In this document: positions 1 to 10,993 of the stretch, one piece after another
How the letters are laid out: each line of letters opens with the position of its first letter
Position numbering within the stretch: position 1 is the stretch's first letter
NCBI GenBank assembly: GCA_011800155.1
Contig: CM022373.1
Coordinates: 124,001 to 188,000 of the forward strand
DNA from: Flammulina velutipes
Lineage: Eukaryota > Basidiomycota > Agaricomycetes > Agaricales > Physalacriaceae
Length of the DNA stretch: 64,000 nt
Direction: 5' to 3'
The notes under the pieces: model-generated
The model's input: the letters and a program-made list of their open reading frames with translations, nothing else
Databases searched by the model: none
What the model was told of the DNA's origin: nothing
Program-made: the position numbers and the translations under genes

Positions 1-1710
1 AGAAGAGAAACTATGAGATATCGGAGCAGCTTGGAGAGGGAACTTTTGGCAAGGTTATGGTGCGCGTTGTGTCTTGGTCTTGGACAGAATCTTACAGTGT
101 CTCAGCGCGCGACGTGGATTGTCCCACCAGAGCAAGCAGTAATCGCTGAGCGGGGCGCTGCTGCTGGGGATGCGCCAGCTGTCACTAAGAAACGTGAGTT
201 CCTCTCCTACTCCACTTCCAACGCTGGGCTATGCTTCACCTTGGGCCAATGTCCGCTATATTCTCTACACGTAGTAACTGACAACCCCTTTGTTCAGCGT
301 CCATACCGCATCGAGCGTCGTCATCGGCGTCGTCCTCGTCGTATGTTCCAATCCGCAAGCAGGTTGCGCTCAAGATGATACCCAAGAAAAAGGTCAAGGG
401 CAACGAAGCCAGCGTCTGGGGCGAGATGGAGGTCCTGAAGGGATTGGACCATGATAACATCGTGAGTGAAACCTCCTTCTGCTGAGCTCTATTGACAGCT
501 TCCAGGTCAAATTCTACGAATGGTTCGAATCCAGATCCAAATACTATCTCTCCTTCGAGCTTGCAACTGGGGGCGAGCTGTTCGAAAGAATAACGAAAAA
601 GGGCAAATTCACCGAACAAGACGCAGTCGGTGTTGTCCGAAGCGTATTATCCGGAGTCAAATACCTTCACGAACACGACATCGTTCATCGTGACCTCAAG
701 TATGTATATTAACGAACCGTCTTTGCTTTACTGACGACCGACACAGACCAGAAAACATCTTGTATCGAACACCCGATCCAGGTTCGGACATCGTTATCGC
801 GGACTTTGGTATAGCCAAGCACCTCCACGGACCAGATGAGCAACTCACACAATTGGCTGGATCATTTGGCTATGTCGCGCCGGAAGTCTTGCTCAACGAA
901 GGTCATGGCAAACCCGTCGACCTGTGGAGTACGGGCATCATCACCTACGTTCTGCTCTGCGGTTACTCTCCCTTCCGCTCCGAGGACGTAAAGACGCTCG
1001 TTCGCGAGACCAAAGCAGCCAAGGTCGAGTTCCACGAACGGTATTGGAAGAACGTCAGCGTGGAAGCCAAAACGTTCATTCTACACCTCTTGAACCCCGA
1101 TCCAGTCAAGCGACCTACTGCAGAGGAGGGGCTGAGGGATGCATGGCTCACGACCCACGAACCGTCCACTGAGCACGATTTGGCTGTGGGGCTCAGGGAG
1201 CACTTCGATCCAAGGAAGCGTTGGCGCAGTGCAATAAACAGCATGCGCGCTGTCGGGCGTCTTGGCAGCGGGCTGAGCGTCAAGAGGACGAGCAGCTCCG
1301 GAAGCTCGGCTGCTAGTGGGGGCTGGGCAGGCGACAGCAGTGATGATTCCGACGAGGCGGTGCCTGCCCAAGGTTTACCACAGGGAGGAGGAGGCGATGA
1401 ACACGACAATGTGCTTGTGGAGGATCATTCTGATGGTAAGCCTTTGGCCAGTCGACCGGAGCCTGAGCTCTTCTTGTCGCCGCAGATGTCTGAGGAGCCA
1501 ATATCGGTGTCGCCCTTGTCGTCGCCGGAACTGCCTCATCAACCGCCCAAGAAGCATTATCCGCGGCATCCTGATGTTGTTGAGGAGGATGATGATCCTG
1601 CGATGCCTGGGTCGTTTTACGCGTCTTCGTCTTCATCGGACGATGTGGGGCAGCATAAGGAGTCGTGGGGTAGTCTTTTCAGTAAATTGCGTATTGGGGG
1701 AAGGGCGTAA
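1..1710 (+). CDS. Calcium/calmodulin-dependent protein kinase type I-like, 5' truncated
   Basis: Ser/Thr kinase of the CaMK group, cut by the window start. The glycine loop (GEGTFGKV) is in the first exon, the [10 protein letters not shown] lysine follows an intron near 370, HRDLK ends an exon near 699, and the next exon (about 748-1710) carries DFGIAK, the APEVL motif and the rest of the C-lobe. After the kinase domain, [17 protein letters not shown] is a basic amphipathic stretch where CaMKI enzymes keep the autoinhibitory and calmodulin-binding helix. A Ser/Asp-rich low-complexity tail of roughly 150 residues follows. About 30 extra residues appear to lie between the glycine loop and the catalytic lysine, but the exon joins there are my reconstruction. 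Cytosolic calcium signalling is inferred from the family. The start codon is outside the window. Confidence 0.88.
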
Positions 1711-2905
1711 TGATTTTGGATAGATGGACGAGTGTATTTATTGGTTGTGGTATAGTCGCCTCTACTTATTGAGTGTGTGTACGGCTACCTTAGTACCTAT
1801 CTATCACTATATTCTCCCTTCTGTATCGTATGTATGGCACAATATGGTCGTTTACTACCTGTCTGAAGAAAATGTTGTTCACCAGTTGCTAGTGAGTGAG
1901 TGAGGTCATGCCACCATGAACCCATTTTTTCTTTCCTCCATCTTGTCTAGCTCTGATTTTACAGGCGGGAGCACTGGACCTTCGGAACGTTCCCGGTACA
2001 TAAGAGCCTCTCTTCAAGATCCATGAGCACTAGATAGAATGGTATACAGTAGGCCAGTACAGAACCAGTGTGAATCACCTGAATGCGTTTCAAGAGAGTG
2101 AAACTCAAGTCAATAGATCAGAGCAGCATAATGTGTGGGAGTCCTGGAGCTCAAGGATACCATAACCGGCATCATATGTGGCGCCAGTTGAACTGAACTT
2201 ACTGAAGGGAGTTAAGTATCAGATAATCAGAATGTGAAAGAAAAATTAGTAGATACACTCTCTTTGTCTGATTACGCTGCCATGCCAAGTAAGACTTCTA
2301 TAGACTATATCTTAAATACTCAATCAAATACGAAGGGACATTGACGCCACACCTGCAGCATCAATGAGTAGGGGTAAAATTATACTGCACACTGGCTGTA
2401 AGGCTAACAGCTATCTATTATTACGAATATTAGTACTTATTAATCTACGAATTGTTCATCAGTATGCCATTAAACGAGCGACTGCTTGGCCGACATTAAC
2501 CCTATGCTAAGCGGCTTAGCTTGTACCTCGCGAACGCTTTGACGTTAAGCGTTCTTAGCGACTTGAATTTACTTCCTCTCGTTTCTATAATTGGTCTCTA
2601 CTTACGAGTTGACACTCATCTCCGCCCGCCATTTCCCGCCATGGGCGTGGGAAATGTCGGCCTCTAGATCACGGGCCCAGCTCGTGCCTGTCCGCCTCTA
2701 GGCTAAATATGCCGGCTGTCTTCCGCTCAGCTTCTTGAGTTCGACTCTCATCTGCCTCGCGTAGAATCGTCTTGTCTCGGACACCGTCGTTGCTTTCTCT
2801 TTCTTGAAACTCCGAATCCCAACCGAAGCGGTTGAAGCATCCGCAGTTCGCCGGCCAGTCTGGGCCGCCTTGCATGCTAATCTCTTCCCACCACTGCCCA
2901 ACAGC
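1711..2905. other. Intergenic region, no gene seen
   Basis: AT-richer spacer between the kinase and the next plus-strand gene. No convincing ORF, RNA or transposon end was found. It holds two copies of the recurrent octamer TGTGGCGY, at 2177-2184 and in reverse at 2345-2352. The last 300 bases are presumably the promoter and 5' UTR of the following gene. Confidence 0.6.
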
Positions 2906-3840
2906 ATGGATCACGACGCCTACCTCTACGTGACCTCGCCGTTCTTTTCTCCTACGATCCTTGGCTCCCTCCGACTCCTCTTCGCCACTTATGTCACTGG
3001 TACACTCGCGCTCTACTTCATATACGGCTGGAAGGGTCGGAATGCAGATGCATCCTCGTATGTCCTGCTGAGAGTTCCAAGAAGCAGATGTACTAACCAA
3101 AACACCAGATTTTTCGCAATATTCGCCCTCCTTTCATACATAGGTCTCCTAGGCTACTTTATCGCGTCCGCCACGCATACACTCTTATACGCCCGTAAAC
3201 GCTTTCCTCTCGAAACCTGGCCCAAGCCTCTCAAATGGATGCACGTCTGGCTCCTCTCCACGATAGTCTCATTCCGTACGTCGCGTCGCCTACAGAATTT
3301 TAAGCGCCGGCTAACGTGATACAGCCGTCGTTATCACCGTGTTATACTACCCGTTATTTGGCTACAAACCTCTTTCCTCGATCGACTCTTGGTGTTGGGT
3401 GTCTATGCACGGGATCAACGCCATCTTTTCGTTGTTCGAGGTCCTCCTCACCAATGCGCCTCCCGGACCGTGGCGCATGCTCGTCGGGAATATGCTGTTG
3501 ATAGTGGGCTATGTTGGAATCGCATTCATCACCCGCGATACCAAAGGATTCAAAGGTATGCTCCCTCATTCCATACACACGATTTACGCTGAACGCTCTA
3601 CCAGATGCTTTCCTTTCCGTCTACATCGCCCTCCTCTTCGCCGGAGAAGTTTTCGCATTCAGCGCCGTGCAGGGCCTCATGATCCTTCGCCGCTGGGCGG
3701 TCGAACGAGCTGGATGGACCAATAGATATGCAGGCAAAGTCGGTGGATGGCATAGGGTGAATAACATGACGAACGACATCATGGATGTGGAAGGACGGGC
3801 AAGTGTCGATCTTCGGACTCATAGCTACAATGGCAAGTGA
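2906..3840 (+). CDS. Multipass membrane protein, possibly AIG1/rolling-stone-like
   Basis: Four exons fit one frame: 2906-3057, 3109-3275, 3325-3555 and 3605-3840, with consensus GT..AG introns of about 50 nt. The product is about 261 residues with some six hydrophobic segments and a polar C-terminal tail. The segment around HGINAIFSLFEVLLTNAPPG, following a W-rich loop, recalls small integral membrane proteins of the FAR-17a/AIG1 and rolling-stone group; this is a weak resemblance and the function is not assigned. An upstream in-frame ATG at 2804 exists, but MDHDAY at 2906 puts the first membrane segment at the usual distance. No operon-like context is expected in a fungus. Confidence 0.7.
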
Positions 3841-4518
3841 ATGCGGTGCTAAAAATCGGTGTGCGCTACTAGGCGCATCTGCTGTCGGACGTTTTGCTTG
3901 CTTTCGATGGACTCTTAGATTAGAATTGTATTTGTTTCGGTAAAATATGCATGACTGGGTCATCTATTCGTGTCGTTGAAGAACACTTGACACGATTGGC
4001 TGTGATATGGCGCCAGACAAGAGTGAATTCTTCTATGTCGCCTAGATTTAGAAGAGGAAGGACATCGCAAAGGGGGACAATGTGATCGCTTACGCCACAA
4101 TTGAATACACCCGAGTGCCTGGCTGTAAATAACTCGGACCAGTCAACACGAGGTCCTGATTAAAATCAGCCTACATAATACGTGGCGCATTGGTAAATAT
4201 AGAACTGGTCCTCACACAACAGGAGGTACGCTCAACAACCCTTGTGACAGAACCACCTTTCAAGGTGGCTATTCCTCCCGGCTGCAAGATTCTTACGCTG
4301 GCAGTATCGTCGGGGCATTTAGCATCAACGCGCCACCGAACGCCAGGCTGTTGCTATGGCCGTACTCTTCTTTCCGCATGGAAACGGCGATCGATATCCG
4401 CAAGCGCACCCCAGATAATTAAAAATTGAATGCGATAAAAATGCCACAAAACTGCACGAATGCCAACAAAACGAGGAAGATATAGTTATTGTGCCGTGAA
4501 GGTATACGTTGTGTTCGT
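3841..4518. other. Intergenic region between convergent genes
   Basis: Shared 3' region of the plus-strand membrane protein and the minus-strand KNH-like gene. No gene recognised. A reverse TGTGGCGY octamer lies at 4092-4099 and a related TGGCGCCA palindrome near 4007. Confidence 0.55.
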
Positions 4519-5361
4519 TCAAAGGAAGAAAGCGAAGACGAGGGATGAGGCAACGAAGGCCTGGAGGCTGCGAGAGCCAATGATAGCCATCGCACCATCG
4601 GCGTCGTCGCTCGTCTGCGACGCGTTTCCTGATGAGGACCTGGTGCTCGTGCTCTCGGAGTCGTCACTGGTCGTAGCACGCGTAGCGGTCCTGACTCCAG
4701 ACGTAGTGTCAGCTGGGGGAACCCTGATAGAGGTGGTAGCTGTCGATGCACCGGAGGCGACGGACGTGCCAGAGCCAGATGCGCCAGCGGCAGCAAAGGT
4801 GGGAGGGGGAACGACAGCGGCGGCGTCGTCAAGAGCACCGACGCCCCACCCAATTACAGCACCGTCTGGCTGGGTATCGTTGGCAGGCGCGGTAGTAGAG
4901 CCATCAGCTCCTGCCAATGTCCAACGGGTCGTCCAGGTAGTGTTGGGAGCACCAGGAGCGGTGAATTGGTAGAAGTAGATCAACGAGTTAGGGGTGACCT
5001 TTGTAGATGAGTGAGACGGGGATTGGCGAGAGGAAAAGCAACCATACCTCAGGGCAAACGTATTCGAACGAACCGTCTTTGTTACCGTCCTGGCCCGTTG
5101 TGATGGCTGCGCGTAGCGATGAATATGAGAACTATACAAACACTGTCAGGACTTACTTGTAACTGGCACCATCTGGAAGTTGTCTCCCGACATGAGCTGG
5201 ATGGCCATGTCTGCCCATGCGCCAGTTGTATCTCCCGTCCATTCGATGGAGCAGGTTTCTCCCTCTCTGTAAATGTCGCTGCCTCCAGGCGTCGTAGGGT
5301 TCACGTCCGCACGCACAACAACGGCGGCGAGAATGGCGGTAGACAGAATCTTTGAGAACAT
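4519..5361 (-). CDS. GPI-anchored Ser/Thr-rich wall protein, Kre9/KNH-like domain
   Basis: Exons 5157-5361, 5048-5106 and 4519-4998 join in frame to 247 residues. The product starts with a signal peptide (MFSKILSTAILAAVVVRADV), continues with an N-terminal domain of the fungal Ser-Thr-rich GPI-anchored family (Kre9/Knh1-like: NPTTPGG, then a cysteine-containing beta-rich segment with CSIEWTG and FEYVCPE), and then a long Ser/Thr/Ala-rich stalk likely to be O-mannosylated. The last residues are hydrophobic (LQAFVASSLVFAFFL), as expected for a GPI-attachment signal. Location at the plasma membrane or cell wall is inferred. Family members are tied to beta-1,6-glucan and wall assembly in yeast, but a biochemical role is not established for mushroom homologues. 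The start was chosen because it gives the signal peptide directly. Confidence 0.85.
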
Positions 5362-5589
5362 TTCGTCGACAAAGTTTTGGAAAGGCTGGAAAAATATGAG
5401 AAAAGAAAGGGAAAGCAAGCTGCACGGGCGTACTTGAGAAAGATTTGCAGGCCGGTTTTGTAGAAAAGAGCGACTGGGCTATAAGGCAAAAGAGAGGAGA
5501 GGGAAACCGGTGCTGTAATGGATGTTCGAAGGAGAGGATGATGAGCTGCCCCTGTTTTGTTTCCGAGCTGATGGGTCGTCACGCGCATG
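5362..5589. promoter_or_regulatory. Likely promoter and 5' UTR of the KNH-like gene
   Basis: Upstream of the minus-strand start at 5361 the sequence is pyrimidine-rich on the coding strand, a common feature of mushroom promoters around the transcription start. The assignment rests on position only. Confidence 0.35.
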
Positions 5590-6009
5590 TCACATCTGAT
5601 CCAGCGCAATTATAAACCCCAATGGTCTGCGTGGACACTGGATATTCACCTCAATTAACCCAGGAAGACGTGAATCGGGCTCTACAAGCCGTAGCCTGTA
5701 TATTTTTCTAACAGCGCGCCAACCTAAGTGCCCCGTATATAACGCGTCAATGTCGCGTTCTGATACCGTGACCCTGGAAGCACCGCCACATAATATTACC
5801 GTCTCGCTTGCCTGCATCCGCGCCGTCGAGGCCTGTAATATGCCCAGACTACGAATAAACAACGACTCAAGCGGCGCACGGACCACTATGGACCTGGGGT
5901 GTGTATAAATAGGACTGACAGGATCAAGGCACAAGACAGGTGGATGTATGTGTGGCGCACGTAGATCAAGAAAATCCCATACCGGTACTGGGCAAATCAT
6001 TTCTTTCAT
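5590..6009 (-). CDS. Hypothetical ORF, 139 residues, uncertain
   Basis: An uninterrupted 139-codon frame beginning MKEMICPVPVWDFLDLRAP. Its composition is not low-complexity and it overlaps no better candidate. No domain, signal peptide or membrane segment is recognised. It could be a small real gene, an exon of a longer decayed gene, or chance. A TGTGGCGC octamer lies inside it at 5951-5958, which argues mildly against coding, because that octamer is otherwise mostly non-coding here. Confidence 0.25.
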   Translation of the reverse strand: MKEMICPVPVWDFLDLRAPHIHPPVLCLDPVSPIYTHPRSIVVRAPLESLFIRSLGILQASTARMQASETVILCGGASRVTVSERDIDALYTGHLGWRAVRKIYRLRLVEPDSRLPGLIEVNIQCPRRPLGFIIALDQM

Positions 6010-6160
6010 TGGGCGCGTATGTTTAAGCGAAAATGTTCTTGGCTGTAACTGTACTCATCGACAACCGCGTGCTTACGGATATCTGGGCGATGCGACAGGA
6101 TGATGGCGGGTGGCGATTAGTGGCCAAGTGTGTAGGCTTGCCGCTTATATAGCTGAGATT

Positions 6161-7734
6161 TCAGCCCATTCGATTCAAGACTGCCACCATGTCTGGCACA
6201 AACATCATGCTCTCACTGTGGTATTGTGCTTCATTATATCTGAACCAGAGATCTGGAGAGTGAATCAATCTGTGCTCTAACTGATTTGAGAACCAACCGA
6301 CCGATTGCAGATTGTCCATTTCCGTCTCTACGACTCCGGGATTGACTTGCCACGGAAGCGTTCCAATGGTCGACATGCGAAAGGATTCATCCAACCACAA
6401 AGGTGCCTTACCACGGTCGCCTGAGAATCTATCACGGGAGTTGAGTGTCGCGAGTAGCGAGTTTGAATATCTGGATATATCGCAGAGTGGTGAGTGTATG
6501 GATAGAGACGGGGACACGGGACAGACAATTTCGCCATCATGAGAAATCTACATAGCAGAGATTCAATTAGCCCTCACGGTAAAATAAGAAATGGAAATGA
6601 ACTCACGGGATGAAGTGCATGTTGTTTCTCGGAAAGACGACAAAGAACACGAGCTCAAGGATAGCGCCGAACATGGTTATCATGCCCATTTCGACCGTCA
6701 AGGTTATAATCTTCCCGATCATCGAATGGGTCTCCGTGAATTGTGAGGCTCGACGATGGTAGAATAGCTGAACGTGCATGAGTGGCTGCATAGAGATGAC
6801 CGTAAAAGACGTACGACAGACACCATCATCACCGTAATAAGCACATCACATACGACATTCCCGACGAGAAAGACCTTTTCGGTCATTCAGTAGGTTATTC
6901 GAGTTGAGAAAAGGGGAGACGGTAATCACAACGATATACGTCTTCAACTCGTTGAATCTGGAAATCCCAATACTGTGGCCTAAGCTCGAAAATCAAATGG
7001 GGAAAAGTGTAATCGAAATCCACCTACCACGAATGCCACAATAAGAAGCCAGCACCAATGAGGCGACGGATATCACCATAATCAAGGCTGGCCCGTATCG
7101 CACGCCACTCAGCTTGTATATTCTCCAGGAGAAGAAGGCATGTACCGCCGACGCCACTAATACACTAGCTCCGTTTCAGACTAAAAACGACATAGGACGG
7201 ATGCTTACCAAGGCCGGAGAGGAGTGGTATTCCTGTTAGCGACCAGTGTAGTGGTGCGAGGACTGATAGGTCGCCCCACCCGCTGGCAAGCATATCCCAA
7301 GCAGCGATAGCGCTGAAAGCCGATATAATAGTGTCGAGAGAAAGGATCGCGTATACTAGGCAAGCGAATAAGGAGGTCGTAAGGCAAATGATGTACATAG
7401 CTACCAAGCCCCTTGAGGTATGTGGCATCACGCAGATATATGTGGTTGTAGAAAACTTCAAGGTAACTTTCAGCTAACGCGCCTGGTAGCGAACAGTCAC
7501 GACTTACAAACTTGGACCGCCAGGATACCGTATAAGCCAAATCCAAACATGCTGCCCAGGAGCTAAAGAAGACCATGTTTGAATCAGCCAGTGAACGTCC
7601 CGTCAGTAAAATGCGCGCACGATAGGACCTGTTCTTCAACGACCCAGAGAGAGGTCAGAATCCTTTCTCGTTGATAGACAGATCGCCACTTACAGGACTT
7701 CGACACCCGGCGGTACACCAGGATGAAGGACCAT
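6161..7734 (-). CDS. DUF6534-type seven-helix membrane protein
   Basis: Multi-exon gene resolved by frame and splice sites. The first exon (7694-7734) begins MVLHPGVPPGVEVL; the next encode TGPI and then LLGSMFGFGLYGILAVQV, the typical first helix of the DUF6534 family of agaricomycetes. Further helices follow (SRGLVAMYIICLTTSLFACL; LHWSLTGIPLLSGL; SAVHAFFSWRIYKLSG; the segment ending VVCDVLITVMMVSV; IIRLxxETG-like IITLTVEMGMITMFGAI), and then YSNSLLATLNSRDRF, which matches the family's conserved C-terminal SNSLLAxLNSR. An unusually long tail of about 80 residues follows to the stop at 6161. One intron appears to use a GTGCGC donor. The family is of unknown function, abundant and fast-evolving in mushrooms. 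The stretch between the last helix and YSNSLL is longer than usual and may contain one more intron. Confidence 0.75.
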
Positions 7735-8494
7735 GTCGACGTGGGGGAAGATCAACAAACGTTAACCGTGTCCTCTTGGATATATACACGTCATCCCAAT
7801 GGAGATCTGTCGTACACTGAAGATTAACGTGGGGCAATGATAGCTCCGACGAGCGCGTCCTGGGTCGTAAGATATGCCGTTCGCGCAGAATTGTCAAGCA
7901 AGCATAGGCTTATGTCGTATTTGGCGATGTTATCGATGTAGGTATTGTAGATACTTACACCGCTTCTAGTAGAGATGATGCGTGTAGGAAAGTTTCCCTG
8001 AGAGCATCTTCAACTCGTGAGAACGATAGACTAGGAAAATCTGATAAGAAGGACACACACAAGAATTTTGCCGCCGGCGCAAGACGTTGGATGTGGCGCA
8101 TATGACCAAACACTTTAACGATAGGATGCTGTGTATCGGACCATTTTACTTTTCGGTAGGCGCCAAAGACTCTTGAAGTTTAAATCGGATAGAAGGAGTG
8201 CATCCCGCAGAAGACAAACACATTCAAAGTCCAAATTATATTCTGTATCTGTTCACGCCACTCGAACCGGTGCCATAAAGAGCCATTTTCCCCCTTCAGT
8301 ATTATATCAGCTCATGCACAGAGATCGATAGGTCACATACTGGACTGATTGGACGACTGTGCGCCGCATTGACCATCCTGACGCTTGAACACATCTATCT
8401 CGTCGGAGGAGAATCCTGGCGAGTGACGTATGGTGGAATTCCGGCTGCGGGGGATACCTTCAATTAGTGCCAAAGGTTGCAAGATACGAATATG
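7735..8494. other. Unresolved stretch with broken coding-like fragments
   Basis: About 760 bases between two minus-strand genes. The minus strand has short open pieces with splice-like junctions, including one reading FCGMHSFYP, vaguely reminiscent of fungal HNH-nuclease proteins, and another reading LLDNSARTAYLTTQDALVG. They do not join into a single frame, so this may be a pseudogene or a gene I could not resolve. A TGTGGCGC octamer is at 8092-8099. Confidence 0.35.
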
Positions 8495-9417
8495 TCACAT
8501 TGAAAGACCATGAATGGATGCTTCTCTGATGAGACGATGCCAAGTTTTGTGACAGGAGTCTAGGGCACCTATAGCGTACTGACAACCTTGTGTCTTCAAA
8601 CTGTCGCATTCAATATTGAGGTTGCCTGAAGCCGCTTGCATCCTGTTGATTCGTAAGACTAGATAACCAACTTGGAAAGGTCGCACCTAAACCAGTCCTG
8701 CATCGCTTGCATCAGCCCCGGGAGATGCGTCTCAATATCCGGGATATCGTTGAGGTGTTCCGCTAGGGGATCATCGATGCCGATAGCAATGACTTTCCAG
8801 CGCGCCAATGACCCGTCCGAGTTTCCAATGATTCCCAAGATTTTGACGCGCCTAACTTGCCCAACTTCAACGACTAAGTCGCCTATCTCGCAAACCTCTA
8901 TCGGAGCATCACCTCCGAATTCAGAAGGTACACTTTCCCATGTCTGGAAAGAATCTTGATGCGAGACCACAGAAGTAGAACGTCACGACGTACCTGTGGA
9001 AGTATTCCTTGGTTCCAGATGTAACCGTGGTGTGGGAAGCAATTGCGAACAACGCGCGGCTTCGTCCTAGCCTTCTTGGAAGTTAGGACCATCTCCTGCG
9101 TGATGGGGTTGAAGTGTTCGCTTTTCGACGGGGCCATCATAGCGTTCGTCCAGCGCGGGGCGGTAACGACCATGTTGAAGATCCCTGGTCGAGGAGTGTG
9201 CAGTGGTACATCGTGAATCACTGACAAGATACGACCTTCAGACATGAGATAGACACGATTCTCTGCAGGGAGTTAGTGAGGAACCAGACACGAGAGCGAA
9301 ATAGCAGACCAATGTTGTTGGATGAGCTGATGACCTGAGTGGTGTACAATGAGGGGTCTTGGGAGTGTCATGCTTGAGAAACAGGTAAGAATTTAGCAAG
9401 AACTAACCGAAGGACAT
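8495..9417 (-). CDS. Inorganic pyrophosphatase-like pseudoenzyme
   Basis: Five exons join without frame break: 9408-9417, 9310-9357, 8994-9262, 8687-8943 and 8495-8642, giving 243 residues. The fold signature of family I (eukaryotic) soluble pyrophosphatase is clear: GIFNMVV, PRWTNA, RNCFPHHGYI, GILPQTWE, WKVIAI, DPLAEHLNDI, PGLMQAMQDWFR. Active enzymes hydrolyse pyrophosphate with Mg2+ held by conserved acids. Compared with yeast Ipp1, this protein has T53 for E48, A63 for E58, Q104 for Y93, G120 for D115, A122 for D117, E125 for D120 and G164 for D147; only the D152 equivalent remains. Hydrolysis is therefore very unlikely. The frame, splice sites and structural motifs are intact, which suggests a retained pseudoenzyme rather than a dead gene. 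It also lacks the C-terminal extension of yeast Ipp1. It is transcribed away from the F-box array. Confidence 0.85.
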
Positions 9418-9878
9418 TATAGTGACAGTGAGCGAGGCAGAGATGGATTGATGCAATCATGGAAGTCACGTCAGGCCAGGACGTCTGAATCGGGTTCCCG
9501 GAGGGCAAGATAACGTTGAGAAAGCATATGGTGCGTTAAGGTAAGGTAGCTGAACGGAGCTTCAATGTGCCCGAACGTACATGTGGCGGCCAACCTCCGA
9601 AGTGGAATTGGGACGTGATGGTAGACAATGAATTTGCCCGGCAAATTCCGCAAACTGGCTTTCTCATGATTGCAAGTATTTTCTTTGACTCGATCTACTT
9701 ATTGTGCCTGACACTGAGGATCATATTGTTCTCATTCTCCATGCAATCTATGTTTTCGTCTGACTCATGGGTAGCTGAACAACGGACGCGCACACGTGAC
9801 CCGTTCCCTTATAAACCAGACCTCCAATTCACCAACACTATCTTCCACAGCATCCGTCGCCATTATAACCAAGCTAAT
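9418..9878. promoter_or_regulatory. Divergent promoter between pyrophosphatase-like gene and F-box array
   Basis: This 461-base region separates two divergent start codons. It contains CACGTGA at 9793-9799 and TTATAAA at 9809-9815, 64-70 bases before the F-box start, a typical TATA position. Much of it, starting about 6 bases from the pyrophosphatase-like start codon, is repeated at about 11087-11524 in front of the second F-box copy. Confidence 0.6.
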
Positions 9879-10993
9879 ATGGGCCAATATTTTCAACTAA
9901 TCAACATTGACGAAGCGCTTTACGCTATGAAGAGCTTCTTAGGCGCTAGACAAGGAGGTGGGAAGCTTGGAGAATGGTTCTTCGGAAACGACGGCGAAAT
10001 TCTCATGGAGCGCCTTACCGTACCCAAACTCAAGCTGCCAGAAGATCCTCTTAAAGGGCAATATTTCACGTCCGTCAACAGGTATGCGCCACAGCCTTAC
10101 ACTGCCTTAGCCATCAATTCTGATTTCTTTACAGATCTGGCATACATACTCTCCCCCGCGAACTTCAGCAGCAAATCTTCGACGAGCTAGAGGACTTTGG
10201 TGACGCCTTTTGCTTCAGCCTTACGTCGCGCTATATGTGGACCGTCGGCATTCGGACGCTAAGCAGGCTCTACGTTCCATGGGCTCTACGTGGATCTGGC
10301 GCATGGGCAGGACAACGTCTCATTATTGCTGGAGACTATTCAGATGGATACCCTGAGGGTGTTCTCACTGACTCTGACTTGGCCATCATTGACAACGCCG
10401 ACTACAATGAAGACGACGATGAGGGCTTTTTCGGACCTCTTCTGAGGCTGGCATATGATATCACTGTTGATCGCAACGGCTACAACGCGGAATCGAAGCT
10501 TCACCTTAGGCTCGCTGAAGGGCGGCGGTACCGCGGTACTCCACCGTGGATGCAAAAATTCCTCGCCTGGACGTGCAGCGCCGAACCCAGTTCCTTGGAG
10601 TACCCCACCAATCCAGTCTTGCGCAACCTCACAAAAAAGGAGTACGTCCGCGCCGACGCCCTTACCCTCCCTCACGGATACCGTGTTTGGTATGGCAGCA
10701 ATCCCGTTACGCTTGGTCATGCTGTTATGTCGCGCATCGTATGGTCTGCTGATCGTACTGTGAGTATAGCTCTCTCAGACGAGTTTGCCGACAAGTTCAT
10801 TCAGGGTGTTTGGGCTGGATGCGCATTTGACATCGTCGAACTTGAAGAGTGGGCTGAACGGGACGACTGGAATGATGTATCCGCAGAGGTGAAGGAAGAT
10901 TTGATTTATATGGGCATGCAGGAAGGTGCCCTCTCATATGATCCAAGCGAGCAGGCGGAATCCAACTCGGATGAGGGGGATGGAAGCCAATGA
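9879..10993 (+). CDS. F-box-like protein, tandem array copy A
   Basis: Exons 9879-10081 and 10135-10993 give 353 residues. The N-terminal module starts MGQYFQLINIDEALYAMKS and contains GGGKLGEW and LPEDPLKGQYF. The single phase-2 intron follows it. Exon 2 opens with an F-box-like segment (LPRELQQQIFDELEDFGDAF, then SRYMWTVGIRTL). A conserved domain follows with WAGQRLIIAGDY, PTNPVLRNLTKKEYVRADAL, LGHAVMSRIVW and a C-terminal WNDVSAEVKEDLIY. Such proteins are expanded in mushrooms; a role as an SCF ubiquitin-ligase adaptor is inferred only from the F-box-like start. A longer ORF begins at 9567, but 9879 fits the TATA box and the other copies. Confidence 0.85.
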
